Shown here: piece after piece, positions 45,203 through 56,887 of the stretch | How positions within the stretch are numbered: position 1 is the stretch's first letter | Layout of the letters: every line of letters begins with the position of its first letter | Origin: Toxorhynchites rutilus septentrionalis | Lineage: Eukaryota; Arthropoda; Insecta; Diptera; Culicidae | Length of the DNA: 64,000 bases | Direction of reading: 5' to 3' | Assembly (NCBI RefSeq): GCF_029784135.1 | Contig: NC_073746.1 | Coordinates: forward strand, 229,041,882-229,105,881 | Position numbers and translations under genes: made by a program | Notes under the pieces: model-generated | Seen by the model: the letters and a program-made list of their open reading frames with translations, nothing else | Databases searched by the model: none | Told to the model about the DNA's origin: nothing

Positions 45203-47964
45203 ATGAAATGAAATACAGTTTGAATAGATAATAAAATACAGTGGTTTTGAATTTAATTGTATATAGTAGAGCTGAAAAATGGATAGGTTTATTTGATGTA
45301 TTTGTCCTTATTGGTGAGTGTGGCTGTAAAGTTAGGAAATCAGTTAAGTAATGTACTAAATGGAATATAGATGTGAGAATATGTATTAATAGATGCGTGT
45401 ATATATATGTATGTAGGTACATACATGTATATACACATATGAACACGCATACATGACCGTTAAGTGGCGAACTGTAATAAATAAACAATTTCAACAGTAT
45501 TTAATGTTTCGATTTAGATTTTACCAAAGAAGTCGGTTTCTTTCAGAAACGCAATTAGATTGGTTTCTTGGGTCTCGTCTCTACTGAGGATATCTCGGAG
45601 ACTCTGACCTATATTGTGTCGGGCTCGAGCATCTTTGGTATGTTGGCATTCCAATAGAAGATGGCTAACGGAAACGAGTGCTTCGTTGCAAGCACATTAG
45701 GGTTTTTCGGCTCTGTAGAATAAGTGTGAGTGGGTGAAGTTAGTGTGCCCAATTCGAAGACGGGTAAGGACTCGCCTTTCCCTACTATTGAGACGGTCCT
45801 CCCAAGGGAGAGTGGAATTTTTGATTTTATGAAGATGAGTGGGACGGCTGTTTATTCAGCCTATGTCCCAACTTTCACGGACTTGCTGTTTTACCCAGCG
45901 GACAATGTCAGATGGAGGACAGGGCATGTCTGGGGGTTCCATTTTGCTGCCCTTGCCGGCCAATATGTCGGCGGCTGTGTTTTCGCGGATTCTTGAGTGA
46001 CCGGGAACCCAGCAGAAGGAGATGTTTTTATCTGAATCTGAATATCTCTTCTGTTTGTATTATCCATGGGTGTTTGCTGTTTCCACTTAGAAGGTCATGG
46101 AGACAGCTAGCTGATTCGAAAAATATTGTGGTAGGAAGGAAATCATGGGTGCATTCTTGGGTAGCTATTAAGAGAGCGAAAGCTTCCGCACTGAAGATGG
46201 AGCATTGCGGTGGAAGAGAAAAGCTACCTATGTATCTACTCTCAAAAATTCCACATCCAACTCCATCGGCATTGACTGAACCATCTGTATATACCTGGTG
46301 ATTGATTTGAAAATTGGATGCAATGAGGTTATTGAAGCAAGCTTTGATTTTTGGAGAAGGGTCTCCCGCTCGGACAGCCTTGAGAAAATCAAGGTTAATG
46401 TTCGGCGGTTTGACGTTCCAATTTATTCCCGTAGCAGATGGCCGTTCACAAATATTGGGGAGGTCTTTGTTTGTGAGGTTGTTGAATAATGTTTTAGCCC
46501 TGCGTATTAGTGGGACATTGTGGTCACTGTCGGGAGGTGACAAGTGACGGATGGCTTTATTTGTGATGGCTTTTGTCGCCAGGTGTTTGAGGGGAAGTTG
46601 ACCACTTTCAGTCATTACGGCAAGAGTGGGGCTAGTGGGAAAAGCTCCGATTGCAATCCTGATTGCTTTATTGTAAACTGGTTGAATGGTGTTTAACACA
46701 CCGTCCCCTCCGCGGCTGAAGGTGCCTATTCCGTATACGATTTTTGGGACCAACCAAACGTTTACAATATTCAGCAGTGTCTTTCTGTGACCAGAGGCTA
46801 GGTTGCCTGCAATAGCCTTGATGATGTTCAGTTTCATTCTGGTGGCTATTTTGTTCTTTTGGTGAATGTGGTAAGAAGTTGAGTTTCTTATCAAAAGTAA
46901 CTCCTAGTATTTTCAATGTCCTCGTAGTGGGGATCGGGATTTTGTTAAGTTGAAGATAGGTTCTCCTACTGAGATGTTTTCCTATGTAGATGTGCTTGGA
47001 TTTCTCCGGGGAAATTTTAAAACCTGTTTTTAGAGCCCAGTTTTGGATGGAGTCTAAGGTTTTTTGAAGCCTCTTTCTCTGATTTAAGCCGAAGCAGCTC
47101 GTAGAGATAAGAGTTATGTCATCTGCATAGACTATGATCTTTATGTGATCGGGAATTAGTTCGAAGATGGATTGCATAGCAATGTTGAAAAGGGTAGGTG
47201 AAAGTGCTGAGCCTTGGGGGAAACCGTTCTCAGGGATTTTTAAAGAAGACCTATGGTTGTTGATGATGGTTTTGAAAGACCGGTTTTCAAGGAAACTTTT
47301 TATGAAGAGGCCTAACCTCCCACGAGTCCCCCAGTTGAAAAGGCTTTTCAGCACTGGGTGTCTCCATGCCCGATCGAAGGCCTTGGATAGGTCAAGTGAA
47401 ACGATATCTATGTTCTGTAATTTTTCAGTTGCGTCGTCTAGGATTTTGACGTAGGACTACGTCTAACCGGAAGATATAGGGGGTGAAATGAAAATCTAGG
47501 CACTGAACAAGTAGAAAAAAATGCAAGATTTGCAACGCTTATAACTCGAGCATTTCTCAATAGATCGCAAAGTTTTTTGCATCAATTGATAGAAAATGTA
47601 TCTACGCATCTATCATAACGAATAACATTTCATTTTTCTTGAGATAAATATTTGAATAATTGTGAAATATCAAGCATTGTCCAAATGAACTATGTGCCCA
47701 TTTTTGATTGGTCCATTTTGTGCTCCTCAAATCGTACCGACCAAAACGGGCAACAAGAGCAGCAGCGAAATACAATGAAGCACGATTGGAAAGGAAAAAG
47801 AAAAAAATGAACGAATCATTGGTCGCAGTCTCACACATGCGTAATTCTCGAGTCAGCCAGTCAGTTTAAAATCCCCGCTCCGCTGCCGTAACGATCATTC
47901 TCATCCAAACCGTACACCACATCGTTTCGCATCACATCATATCAGCAAACCAACGCAAGCAGCC

Positions 47965-48480
47965 ATGTCTGGACATGACAAAGGAGGAAAAGTGAAGGGA
48001 AAGGCAAAATCCCGCTCGAACCGTGTTTTTTTTCCAATTCATTCAGGCTCAATCGCATAAGCTTTGCGGAGCCGCTAATTCAAGTTTTGTTTATACAAAG
48101 TTTCAACTAATTGCTATGTTTAGTAGGATTCGACCGAATACTCGCGGTTTACTCGAGGTTAAAAGGGCAACAATTTCTGTGGGACATGACAGGTTAGGGA
48201 TTAGGATAAGGAGTACCGTTGTCTCAACAGAGGGTTTCAACACGCACTGTAGCATTGTGCATAATGACCAGGGATATCATCTGGTGTTCGACTAACACGA
48301 ACCGTGTTGTTCGCAGTTCCCCATAGGTGTATTCGCCAATTGTTCCGCAAGGGTAGCTAGGCGCGTTAGTACCAGTGTACCAGTCCACCTAGCCCCCGTT
48401 ATATAGTTTCGGCCGCCGAAGTGATCGAGTTGGCTGGCAAAGCTGCTCGCGACGATAAGAAAACCGCATTCAGAACAGAA
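47965..48480 (+). pseudogene. Histone H2A pseudogene (C, first), split by a 270-bp insertion
   Basis: ATG 47965 opens MSGHDKGGKVKGKAKSRSNR, then a retro insertion (48028-48297). After the repeated CGAACCGTGTT the H2A sequence resumes, out of frame, and from about 48411 reads AAEVIELAGKAARDDKKT. CAGTTTAAAATCCCCGCTCC at 47862 occupies the promoter position. The frame is broken by stops, so no H2A can be made. Confidence 0.86.
48028..48297 (-). mobile_element. 270-bp retro insertion with 11-bp target duplication
   Basis: Flanked by CGAACCGTGTT at 48017-48027 and 48298-48308. Its left edge is a T run followed by CCAATTCATTC, i.e. a poly(A) tail on the minus strand, which marks a 5'-truncated non-LTR product. 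The parent element was not recognised. The same insertion is in D at 55401-55670; A lacks it. Confidence 0.75.
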
Positions 48481-48705
48481 CACATTCGGTTCGGTGGACA
48501 TCAAGACAACAGGCAGTTGCAGCGAGTGACGAGTGGCAAACGCATTCGCAAAACGGCAGCAGGTAGCAGAAGAAAAAAGTTTGTTCTTTATGCAAATTGC
48601 TTTGGTGGCAAATCCAGAACAAGGCGGCATCGAGGGCGATCGAAATGGTTTTTTTCAAAACCACGAGTACTAAGTTTTCTAAATTGGAACCATTACATAA
48701 AACAA

Positions 48706-48721
48706 GGCGCTTATCAGGGCC
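48706..48721 (+). terminator. Histone 3' stem-loop, loop variant (C)
   Basis: GGCGCTTATCAGGGCC; loop TATC instead of TTTC and one stem mismatch, so SLBP binding is likely weakened. Confidence 0.7.
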
Positions 48722-49307
48722 ATTAAACCTTCCAAAAAAGAGTTTACGAAATACAGTTCAATGCTTTCTAAAACAATATCCAAAATAATAATAAAACACA
48801 AATTTATTTTTTCATAATTTGTTTTCCAGGATATGATTAGTATGAGAATTTGGCAGTTGTTCTGAGCTTATTGATGGTTGGGGAATTTCCCGATTATTCA
48901 ATTTTCACCAATTCTTAAATTACTTCTAGATTGAAAGTACAGTCGACATTTAGCTTATTGGACGGACCTGTAATGCGACATATTTATTTGGATATTTTTG
49001 TAAACATAGAGTTCGGGGTCCAAATTATGACCCCACATTGAAAGTCGACACTGTACCACTGTCATCGCAAATGTTCAATTACAGGTTAAAATCGCCTCCA
49101 ATGCGACACTGAGTGCTGCTTCGGCACGTCGCATTAAATATAATTTACTGTACAACATGTCACAAGCTGGATAGGAAGAAATTTTCCAACTGTGAAAGCT
49201 GTGACGAGTGGCAAACGCAATCGCTAAACAGGAAGGTTTAGCCGAACAAGATGGGGATATCGAGTGATAACAAAACAATAAACTCTTTAGATTAAAGATA
49301 ATTTTGT

Positions 49308-49323
49308 GATCCTGAAAAGGACC
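49308..49323 (-). terminator. Histone 3' stem-loop, minus strand (C)
   Basis: GGTCCTTTTCAGGATC on the minus strand, as in A, B and D. Confidence 0.8.
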
Positions 49324-49379
49324 CTTTTTAGGCTGCATGTGAATCCAACGAGCGAACACATCGTAATGAATGTATTTTT

Positions 49380-49435
49380 CTTTCTTTCTTTCTTTGTTTT
49401 TAAGAGGCTTTAAACTTTGCAGTTCATTCGCCTCT
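49380..49435 (-). mobile_element. 56-bp hairpin retro insertion with 11-bp target duplication
   Basis: Flanked by AATGTATTTTT (49369-49379 and 49436-49446), single in element A. On the minus strand it is AGAGGCGAATGAACTGCAAA, then GTTTAAAGCCTCTTAAAAAC and (AAAG)n. A hairpin followed by a short-repeat tail is typical of LINE/SINE 3' ends copied by target-primed reverse transcription. Confidence 0.7.
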
Positions 49436-49514
49436 AATGTATTTTTTTGCAATCGCTGCCTTTTAACGCTCAATGGTTGAGTCTGCCGATTTGTCTCTAT
49501 CCTGTGAGCGTGTA

Positions 49515-49737
49515 CCGCTAGAGTATAAAACGCGCGGATTCGCTGAAAAATATATCATTCTCTTTCAAACCGTGAATCAGTGTGGTTGTATGGCATCGTT
49601 TCACATCACATCGCATCAACGGATTGGTGCCGGAGCACCAGTATACCTAATTGTGGTTATAGAATTTCGGCCGCCGGAGTGCTCGAGTTGGCTTGCAAAG
49701 CTGCTCACGACAATAAGGAAACCCGCCTACAGAACAG
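49515..49737 (+). pseudogene. Histone H2A pseudogene with TATA box (C, second)
   Basis: TATAAAACGCGCGG at 49523 and a CTTTCAAACCGTGAATC leader precede H2A-derived sequence from about 49620. RIGAGAPVYLIVVIEF is in one frame, then AAGVLELACKAAHDNKETRL in the next, i.e. H2A residues about 42-80. The N-terminal part present in A (36882) is deleted here. Stem-loop at 49872. Confidence 0.86.
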
Positions 49738-49871
49738 AGCACATTCGGTTCGGTGGCAACAACTAGTTTTAGCGAGTGGCAAACGCAAACGCAAAACGGC
49801 AGCAGGTAGAAGATGGAAAAAGTTTGTTTATACAGACTGCTTTGGTGGCAAAACAAGCCATCGTAAAACAC

Positions 49872-49887
49872 GGCGCTTTTCAGGGTC
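49872..49887 (+). terminator. Histone 3' stem-loop (C, second plus)
   Basis: GGCGCTTTTCAGGGTC, loop intact, AAAGAAGAGTTA downstream. Confidence 0.78.
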
Positions 49888-50650
49888 ATTAAACCTTTCA
49901 AAGAAGAGTTATTAAAAGTTTGTCACAATACCAATGCATTCTAAAGTGACATAATATGACATATAATATAAACTGATTTATTTTGTTTATGCTTGTTCTT
50001 GAATTTATTGGGGTCTTTTAAATTGATCATTCAGTTTTCACAAACCCATACATGGTTTCCGAATTAAAAGTGGCTTCAAATTACAACACGTTGTATGCAA
50101 GATCGCATTAACGAATTTTCTCGGTAGCAAGAACTGCTTTCTTCGGTTGATAACTGATTGTTGATTGATTGACTGACGTTACATCTGCATTGTATAGAAA
50201 AATAACTAAGGTGCAACATGATGAGCTATGTATTTCCTGCTGCTCTGTTCTTATTTTGAAGGACTTTAACCCGAAGGTCATCCGTCCCTGTATTTGCTGT
50301 TGGTTTTTCAGAACGCTTATAGCTTGTTTATTTCTCAACAGATCGTAGAGTTCGTCTCCAAAACCTCAGCTCTTTTTCATTTTTATTTACTTTGTTTGCG
50401 GATACTATAAATCTTACAATTCATTCGTATCCGAAACCACAGTTTAAGGTACGGTAATGTGCTCAATAGTGAAATATATAATAATGAGCTGATGACCACC
50501 TATGCATTCCCTATTACTGTCATCATTTTGATTGTACGATATGTGCATACGCCGAAAGATGCCCGGAGTTGAACATTTCATAAGTACAATGCCTTCAGAA
50601 AAAAATCAAGAATCAAGTTTGTAGAAAAAACGCAAAAACACAACACCAAA

Positions 50651-50666
50651 GGTTCCTTTCAGAACC
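50651..50666 (+). terminator. Histone 3' stem-loop (C, third plus)
   Basis: GGTTCCTTTCAGAACC; top stem pair lost (T to C), ATAAAGAGTAAAC downstream. Confidence 0.75.
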
Positions 50667-52867
50667 CCCAACATGTTCATAAAGAGTAAACAAATACTAA
50701 TCCATTTTTCAGATAGATAGATAGGTATTCACGTAGGAGAAGAAAATAAAACAATATATTTAAAATGTATATTTAGCAAAAGCTGTCCCCTTTGTATAGT
50801 CCTACGTCACTCCGGTTATGTCCCCGACATTACCCACCCATCTTTTTTTTTCGATTGCTACGAGGCACCTCTTCTGTACCTTTTCCCGGGCGGAATGCGA
50901 ATTGTCTGGAATCAATCAGCTTATTTGACTCTAGAAAGGTCGTTAAGCATCGATTTATTATTTTTCCCATCACTTTCCCAACACAACTTAGAAGAGTGAT
51001 GGGGTGGAAATTGTCGAGAAGATGATTGTTCATGTCTGGTTTCGGGATACAGATCATTAAACCCTCTTTCCAGCAACTGGGGAGGGTTCCACTGTCCCAG
51101 ACTTTGTTGAGGAGCTTCTGAAGTGCTTTTTCCCGAGATGGGGTAGTTTCTTTAGCATCGGGTAGCTGATGTCATCGGGTCCGGTGGATCCTTGTTTGAC
51201 TTTGTTCAGTACCCAATCGAGCTCTTTGAGGGAGAGGTTTTTGTTGAAGTCAAATTCCACATCGGTATGAAAATCGATGGGAATTTTTTCGCATTCCGTT
51301 TTGTGGGTTTGAAAGGTTTGGTCGTAATTTTGATTGGAGGAGGCAGATGCAAAGAATTCTCCGAACGCCTCGGTGATGATTTTCCGGTCATTGGTGTATT
51401 GACCGTTAATAAGAAGATTATACTCTTTGCTTCTTTTCTTGCCATGAAGCCTACCAATCATACTCCATAACTCCTTTGACGACGTGTTAGGGTTAATTTC
51501 GCTGACGAATTTAGCTCAACTATTGTGTTTGGCCGAATTAATGGCAATTCGAGCTTCGTTGCGAGCCCTTTGGAACTCTGTGAGCAGAGTGGGCTTATGG
51601 GGGTTATCCGGATGGGCCTTTCTTAATTTGCGTAAGGCCTTACGTCGACCTTTGATCGTTGCCTTCACCTCAGGCGACCACCATGGGACGCACTTCCTGC
51701 CAGGGATGCCACTGGTTCTAGGGATGTGCAACATTGCAACTTCTAGGACAACTCCTCGGCTGTCCAGTCTTGTTTAGCGGAAAGGCGGTTTTCAAAATCA
51801 AATTGATAGCCAGCCCAGTCAGCGTATTCAAATTTCCATCTTGGCCTTGTCGGAAACTCTGGAGAAGATTGGCCGAAGGAGATGAGAATTGGAAAATGAT
51901 CGCTGCCGCAGGTATCATCGTGAATGTTCCAAGAAAGTTTTGAAGAGAGTTTGTGTGATACCATAGTAAGATCAATGGCCGAAGTAGTACCAGTATGATG
52001 AATTCTGGTGTGTTGGCCGTTGTTTAGAAGGAGTAGGGAATGGTCGGAGATGAAATCTTCGATTATAGATCCTTTTTGATCGAGGTATGCGCCTCCTCAG
52101 GCGTATGAGTGGGCGTTGAAATCACCCATAAGCATGATTGGGGCGGTAAGTTGGCTAAACAGATGGTCCAGCTGGCCGCGAAGAATAGCCGGATCAGAAT
52201 TTGGAGTAATGTAGATGCTGACAACTGTGATTGGAAAGGGGTGTTTAATGCGCACTACCACTGCCTGAAGGTCGGTGGTAATGGGGAGAAGATCATGTGG
52301 AGTGCTATCCTTGATTGCGATTGCAACTCCGTGCTTTGAGGGGATGAGACCCTCTTTGAAGTATGTGATGTACTTTGAAATAAAATTTTTATCGAAGTTG
52401 TTTGGAGTCATAGTTTCTTGAAGGGCTATGACTGTGGGATTAGAGCTCGAAATAAGCATTTTCAATTCTAGAATATTTTGTCGGATACTTCTGATGTTCC
52501 ATTGTATCCCGAATTTCTGTGTTGGAGTGAATGTGTTGGTGTTTTTAACTCTAATTTCTAAGTCTTAATTGTGTGTATGCTTGAACTATCCAAAGAGGAT
52601 TAGTTCGATGGTCCTTTACCTTTGGAAAGAGAAGCTTTCTTCGAGGTATTGATGTCGTTCTTGTTTGGTGTAGAGGTATTTGGAGAGTTTGTTGTGTGTG
52701 TGTTGTTTTTTGTGGAATGTGCCTTGTTGTTGTTGTTTTTTGTTTGATGTGTGTTGTTGTTGGTGTTGTTGTTTCTTGTTGGTGTTGTAAAGTTGTTATT
52801 TGTTGGTGGTGTAGTTCTTTGTTGGTTTTTTGTTCTTTTCTTGTCTTTGTTAGTTTGGGTTTCATCT

Positions 52868-54010
52868 TCAGATTTTGGATCTGAATCTGAGGATGAACCT
52901 TTCGAAATTTTTCATTTGTTTTTTTTTCGGGCCTTCAGAGGTATCCATAGAAATTACCGATTCACTATCGGATTCGGTTGTTGAACTTTCAGTAGACGAT
53001 TCTGTTATGGTTGTGTCTATGATTGAGGGGGTGCTTTCGCGACTAGAAGCGACCGAAACGGCCGAGGCGCAGCTGCATTTGCACGTGCAGCCAGCTACTG
53101 GTTCCCGAATGTTGAGCCTGTCTTGCAAGACGCTCGAAAAAGTTAGACCATTTTGGGTGTTGGAAATGATTTTTGCTTCTTTGTAAGAAATACCACGATC
53201 GATTCTTATTTTTGTGATTTCATTTTCTTTTAGCCATACGGGGCACTTCCTGCTGGAAGAGGAGTGATTCCCTTGGCAATTAATGCATAGTGCTGGGGTA
53301 TTACACAATTTAAAATTGAAATCTTTGGGGTGTTCCTTGCTGCAATTTCTGCAAAGCGGATTCTCACGCTTGCATCTTTTGCTGGTGTGTCCGAAATTAA
53401 AACATTTGAAGCACTGCATTGGATTCGGATAGTAATTCCGAGTCCCAGCGCGAATGAAACCGATATAAATGAATTCGGGAACAACGGTTCCACGAAGCGT
53501 TATGATCAGTGTAGCTGTGGGGATAATCTCTTCTCCTTCCTTTCTGGTGATTCGCTTGACATCGATCACTTTCTGATCGAAAAGCTCTTTCAGCAATTCG
53601 GTTTCGGTTATATTGATCACGTCTCTGCATGTAACCACGCATTTGCGTTGGTTTAAGGTGGGGTGGAAGATAATCTCTACAGGTGTGTTGTCAATGAGTT
53701 TATTAATTTGGAGAAGCTTACCTACTGATTCCTCGTCCCTGGTGGTAAGAATATATTGAAGGTTCTTTTTTTCGTCTCTCTGTGGTTTGGCACTGTTGAA
53801 GTTTTTGAAGTTTTTGATTGCCGACGTTATAGTCTTGCTGACTACGAAGGGGATGGATGGGAGAGCCTTGTCTCCTGTAGCCCTCAAGAGCAGTATCTGC
53901 AGGTTGCCATTCGATGGGTCCGCCCAAAGTGGAGAGGTGGCTTCGGTTGGCTTACCTTCATAGAGGTTTGTAGCCCGGCCTCTCGGAGGCCCTGAGCTAC
54001 TGGAAGCCAT
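52868..54010 (-). pseudogene. ORF1 (gag-like) of I-like copy 2, tail frameshifted
   Basis: ATG at 54010 opens MASSSSGPPRGRATNLYEGK. Three zinc knuckles (CFKCFNFGHTSKRC, CRNCSKEHPKDFNFKLC, CINCQGNHSSSSRKC) lie near 53420-53240. A T9 run at 52919-52927 (T10 in copy 1) shifts the frame after EGPKKK, so the Thr/Gln-rich tail is lost in favour of a short alternative end. Confidence 0.8.
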
Positions 54011-54430
54011 GTTGATTGTCGGCTACACCTTAGGTATAGCCGGAGAAAAAATTTTTCTTTTGCAGAGCACTTTATGAATGATTCAATATTGGGTTAATCA
54101 CTTGCGGATATGTACCAAGAAATTCGCACTATGTTTTTGAAAGCACTTATAAGCACGCTATAAAACTTTCGTTTTAGAATTTTTCTTCACTTAACCGTCA
54201 GTATGCGGATATATTTTGAAATATTATTAATAATTATCACTACCAAAAACTAGTCACTATCACACAGCTTATGCCTTTCGAACGGCTTCCGCCGATCCAG
54301 AAAGGGGCGTAATGCCGAAAAAGCGCGCGCTTTTTCCGGCGAACCGGTGAGCACCGCCACCGCAGTGAACGTTTGCTGATGTCCTCTTCTGCTATCCTCG
54401 GGTTGCGATGCTGAAAATCAAGGTGTATTT

Positions 54431-54820
54431 AGGACTAATCAAGCCTTCAGAAAGGCTGCTCTAAGCATTTGATTAGTTGTGCGAGAAAACTCTTATTTTT
54501 CCGTACTCTTTTACAAGGGCGCTAAAAACACGTCCGAATCGGTTGAATGTCAGTAGCACCTTGTTATATAATTTTCAATCGATTGCTCAGTCGCTGAAAG
54601 TTTCAAACTCAGAGAGTTCATTCCCCTCTAGTTTGCCTTCCAAATTGCCATCGTAAACCACGCCTTCTCTCGATTCAATCACGTACAAAAAGCATACCTA
54701 AGCGATATTCTGGTGGTGAGATGCATTCATTTTTCGTGAGGACATCGACAAAACAACATCGTTGCTGAGGGTGCTGGACGGTGAAGGATCGAGATCTGCC
54801 CTGAAACGAAGCAGTTTGTT
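54431..54820 (+). other. Composite F, middle-right part
   Basis: Matches 33600-33935 of composite E (AAGCCTTCAGAAAGGCT hairpin, GATATTCTGGTGGTGA), then an ACATCGTTGCTG..GGACGGTGAAGGATCG block, up to the insertion of element D after GCAGTTTGTT. Confidence 0.5.
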
Positions 54821-55337
54821 GACGTAGGACTACGTCTAACCGGAAGATATAGGGGGTGAAATGAAAATCTAGGCACTGAACAAGTAGAAAAAAATGCAAG
54901 ATTTGCAACGCTTATAACTCGAGCATTTCTCAATAGATCGCAAAGTTTTTTGCATCAATTGATAGAAAATGTATCTACGCATCTATCATAACGAATAACA
55001 TTTCATTTTTCTTGAGATAAATATTTGAATAATTGTGAAATATCAAGCATTGTCCAAATGAACTATGTGCCCATTTTTGATTGGTCCATTTTGTGCTCCT
55101 CAAATCGTACCGACCAAAACGGGCAACAAGAGCAGCAGCGAAATACAATGAAGCACGATTGGAAAGGAAAAAGAAAAAAATGAACGAATCATTGGTCGCA
55201 GTCTCACACATGCGTAATTCTCGAGTCAGCCAGTCAGTTTAAAATCCCCGCTCCGCTGCCGTAACGATCATTCTCATCCAAACCGTACACCACATCGTTT
55301 CGCATCACATCATATCAGCAAACCAACGCAAGCAGCC

Positions 55338-55853
55338 ATGTCTGGACATGACAAAGGAGGAAAAGTGAAGGGAAAGGCAAAATCCCGCTCGAACCGTGTT
55401 TTTTTTCCAATTCATTCAGGCTCAATCGCATAAGCTTTGCGGAGCCGCTAATTCAAGTTTTGTTTATACAAAGTTTCAACTAATTGCTATGTTTAGTAGG
55501 ATTCGACCGAATACTCGCGGTTTACTCGAGGTTAAAAGGGCAACAATTTCTGTGGGACATGACAGGTTAGGGATTAGGATAAGGAGTACCGTTGTCTCAA
55601 CAGAGGGTTTCAACACGCACTGTAGCATTGTGCATAATGACCAGGGATATCATCTGGTGTTCGACTAACACGAACCGTGTTGTTCGCAGTTCCCCATAGG
55701 TGTATTCGCCAATTGTTCCGCAAGGGTAGCTAGGCGCGTTAGTACCAGTGTACCAGTCCACCTAGCCCCCGTTATATAGTTTCGGCCGCCGAAGTGATCG
55801 AGTTGGCTGGCAAAGCTGCTCGCGACGATAAGAAAACCGCATTCAGAACAGAA
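55338..55853 (+). pseudogene. Histone H2A pseudogene (D, first), split by a 270-bp insertion
   Basis: Same as 47965-48480 in C: MSGHDKGGKVKGKAKSRSNR, insertion, then EVIELAGKAARDDKKT in another frame. Confidence 0.86.
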
Positions 55854-56078
55854 CACATTCGGTTCGGTGGACATCAAGACAACAGGCAGTTGCAGCGAGT
55901 GACGAGTGGCAAACGCATTCGCAAAACGGCAGCAGGTAGCAGAAGAAAAAAGTTTGTTCTTTATGCAAATTGCTTTGGTGGCAAATCCAGAACAAGGCGG
56001 CATCGAGGGCGATCGAAATGGTTTTTTTCAAAACCACGAGTACTAAGTTTTCTAAATTGGAACCATTACATAAAACAA

Positions 56079-56094
56079 GGCGCTTATCAGGGCC
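56079..56094 (+). terminator. Histone 3' stem-loop, loop variant (D)
   Basis: GGCGCTTATCAGGGCC, as in C. Confidence 0.7.
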
Positions 56095-56680
56095 ATTAAA
56101 CCTTCCAAAAAAGAGTTTACGAAATACAGTTCAATGCTTTCTAAAACAATATCCAAAATAATAATAAAACACAAATTTATTTTTTCATAATTTGTTTTCC
56201 AGGATATGATTAGTATGAGAATTTGGCAGTTGTTCTGAGCTTATTGATGGTTGGGGAATTTCCCGATTATTCAATTTTCACCAATTCTTAAATTACTTCT
56301 AGATTGAAAGTACAGTCGACATTTAGCTTATTGGACGGACCTGTAATGCGACATATTTATTTGGATATTTTTGTAAACATAGAGTTCGGGGTCCAAATTA
56401 TGACCCCACATTGAAAGTCGACACTGTACCACTGTCATCGCAAATGTTCAATTACAGGTTAAAATCGCCTCCAATGCGACACTGAGTGCTGCTTCGGCAC
56501 GTCGCATTAAATATAATTTACTGTACAACATGTCACAAGCTGGATAGGAAGAAATTTTCCAACTGTGAAAGCTGTGACGAGTGGCAAACGCAATCGCTAA
56601 ACAGGAAGGTTTAGCCGAACAAGATGGGGATATCGAGTGATAACAAAACAATAAACTCTTTAGATTAAAGATAATTTTGT

Positions 56681-56696
56681 GATCCTGAAAAGGACC
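56681..56696 (-). terminator. Histone 3' stem-loop, minus strand (D)
   Basis: GGTCCTTTTCAGGATC on the minus strand. Confidence 0.8.
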
Positions 56697-56887
56697 CTTT
56701 TTAGGCTGCATGTGAATCCAACGAGCGAACACATCGTAATGAATGTATTTTTCTTTCTTTCTTTCTTTGTTTTTAAGAGGCTTTAAACTTTGCAGTTCAT
56801 TCGCCTCTAATGTATTTTTTTGCAATCGCTGCCTTTTAACGCTCAATGGTTGAGTCTGCCGATTTGTCTCTATCCTGTGAGCGTGTA

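Larger units (their letters stand above)
47448..50849 (+). mobile_element. Element C: histone-carrying GACGTAG-family element, 3402 bp
   Basis: The left end GACGTAGGACTACGTC after GGATTTT and the right end TAGTCCTACGTCA (50797-50809), hairpin and T run (ending about 50849) follow element A. It is colinear with D at a constant offset of 7373, with no difference that I could find. Compared with A it has a 270-bp retro insertion in the first H2A and a 56-bp hairpin insertion. It sits in the RT region of I-like copy 2 and is the youngest layer here together with D. Confidence 0.85.
46028..52560 (-). pseudogene. ORF2 of I-like copy 2 (EN, RT, RNase H), split by element C
   Basis: Endonuclease: IQWNIRSIRQNILELK, ALQETMTPNNFDKNF, LMGDFNAHSY, then TGA in place of the expected Trp (HSYA-stop-GGAYLD). 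After it come TSAIDLTMVSHKL and CGSDHFPILISF. RT: FNKNLSLKELDWVLNKVKQG, FHPITLLSCVGKVMGK and FAFRPGKGTEE end at the element C insertion. Beyond it LDLSKAFDRAW, FPQGSALSPTL and VYADDITLIS follow. RNase H: VYTDGSVNADGVGCGIF and FSAEAFALL, then a frameshift. It shares the TGA, the PGKGTEE frameshift and the thumb frameshift with copy 1. It is dead. Confidence 0.82.
45203..54430 (-). mobile_element. I-like non-LTR retrotransposon, copy 2, interrupted by element C
   Basis: Same element as copy 1 but with the endonuclease region and the 90-bp segment near 45725-45815 retained. Element C (47448-50849) is inserted in a T run of the RT coding region; copy 1 at 30361-30372 shows the uninterrupted site GGATTTTTTCG. 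The 3' end is TTTCATTTCA at 45203. The 5' boundary is approximate, as in copy 1. Confidence 0.85.
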
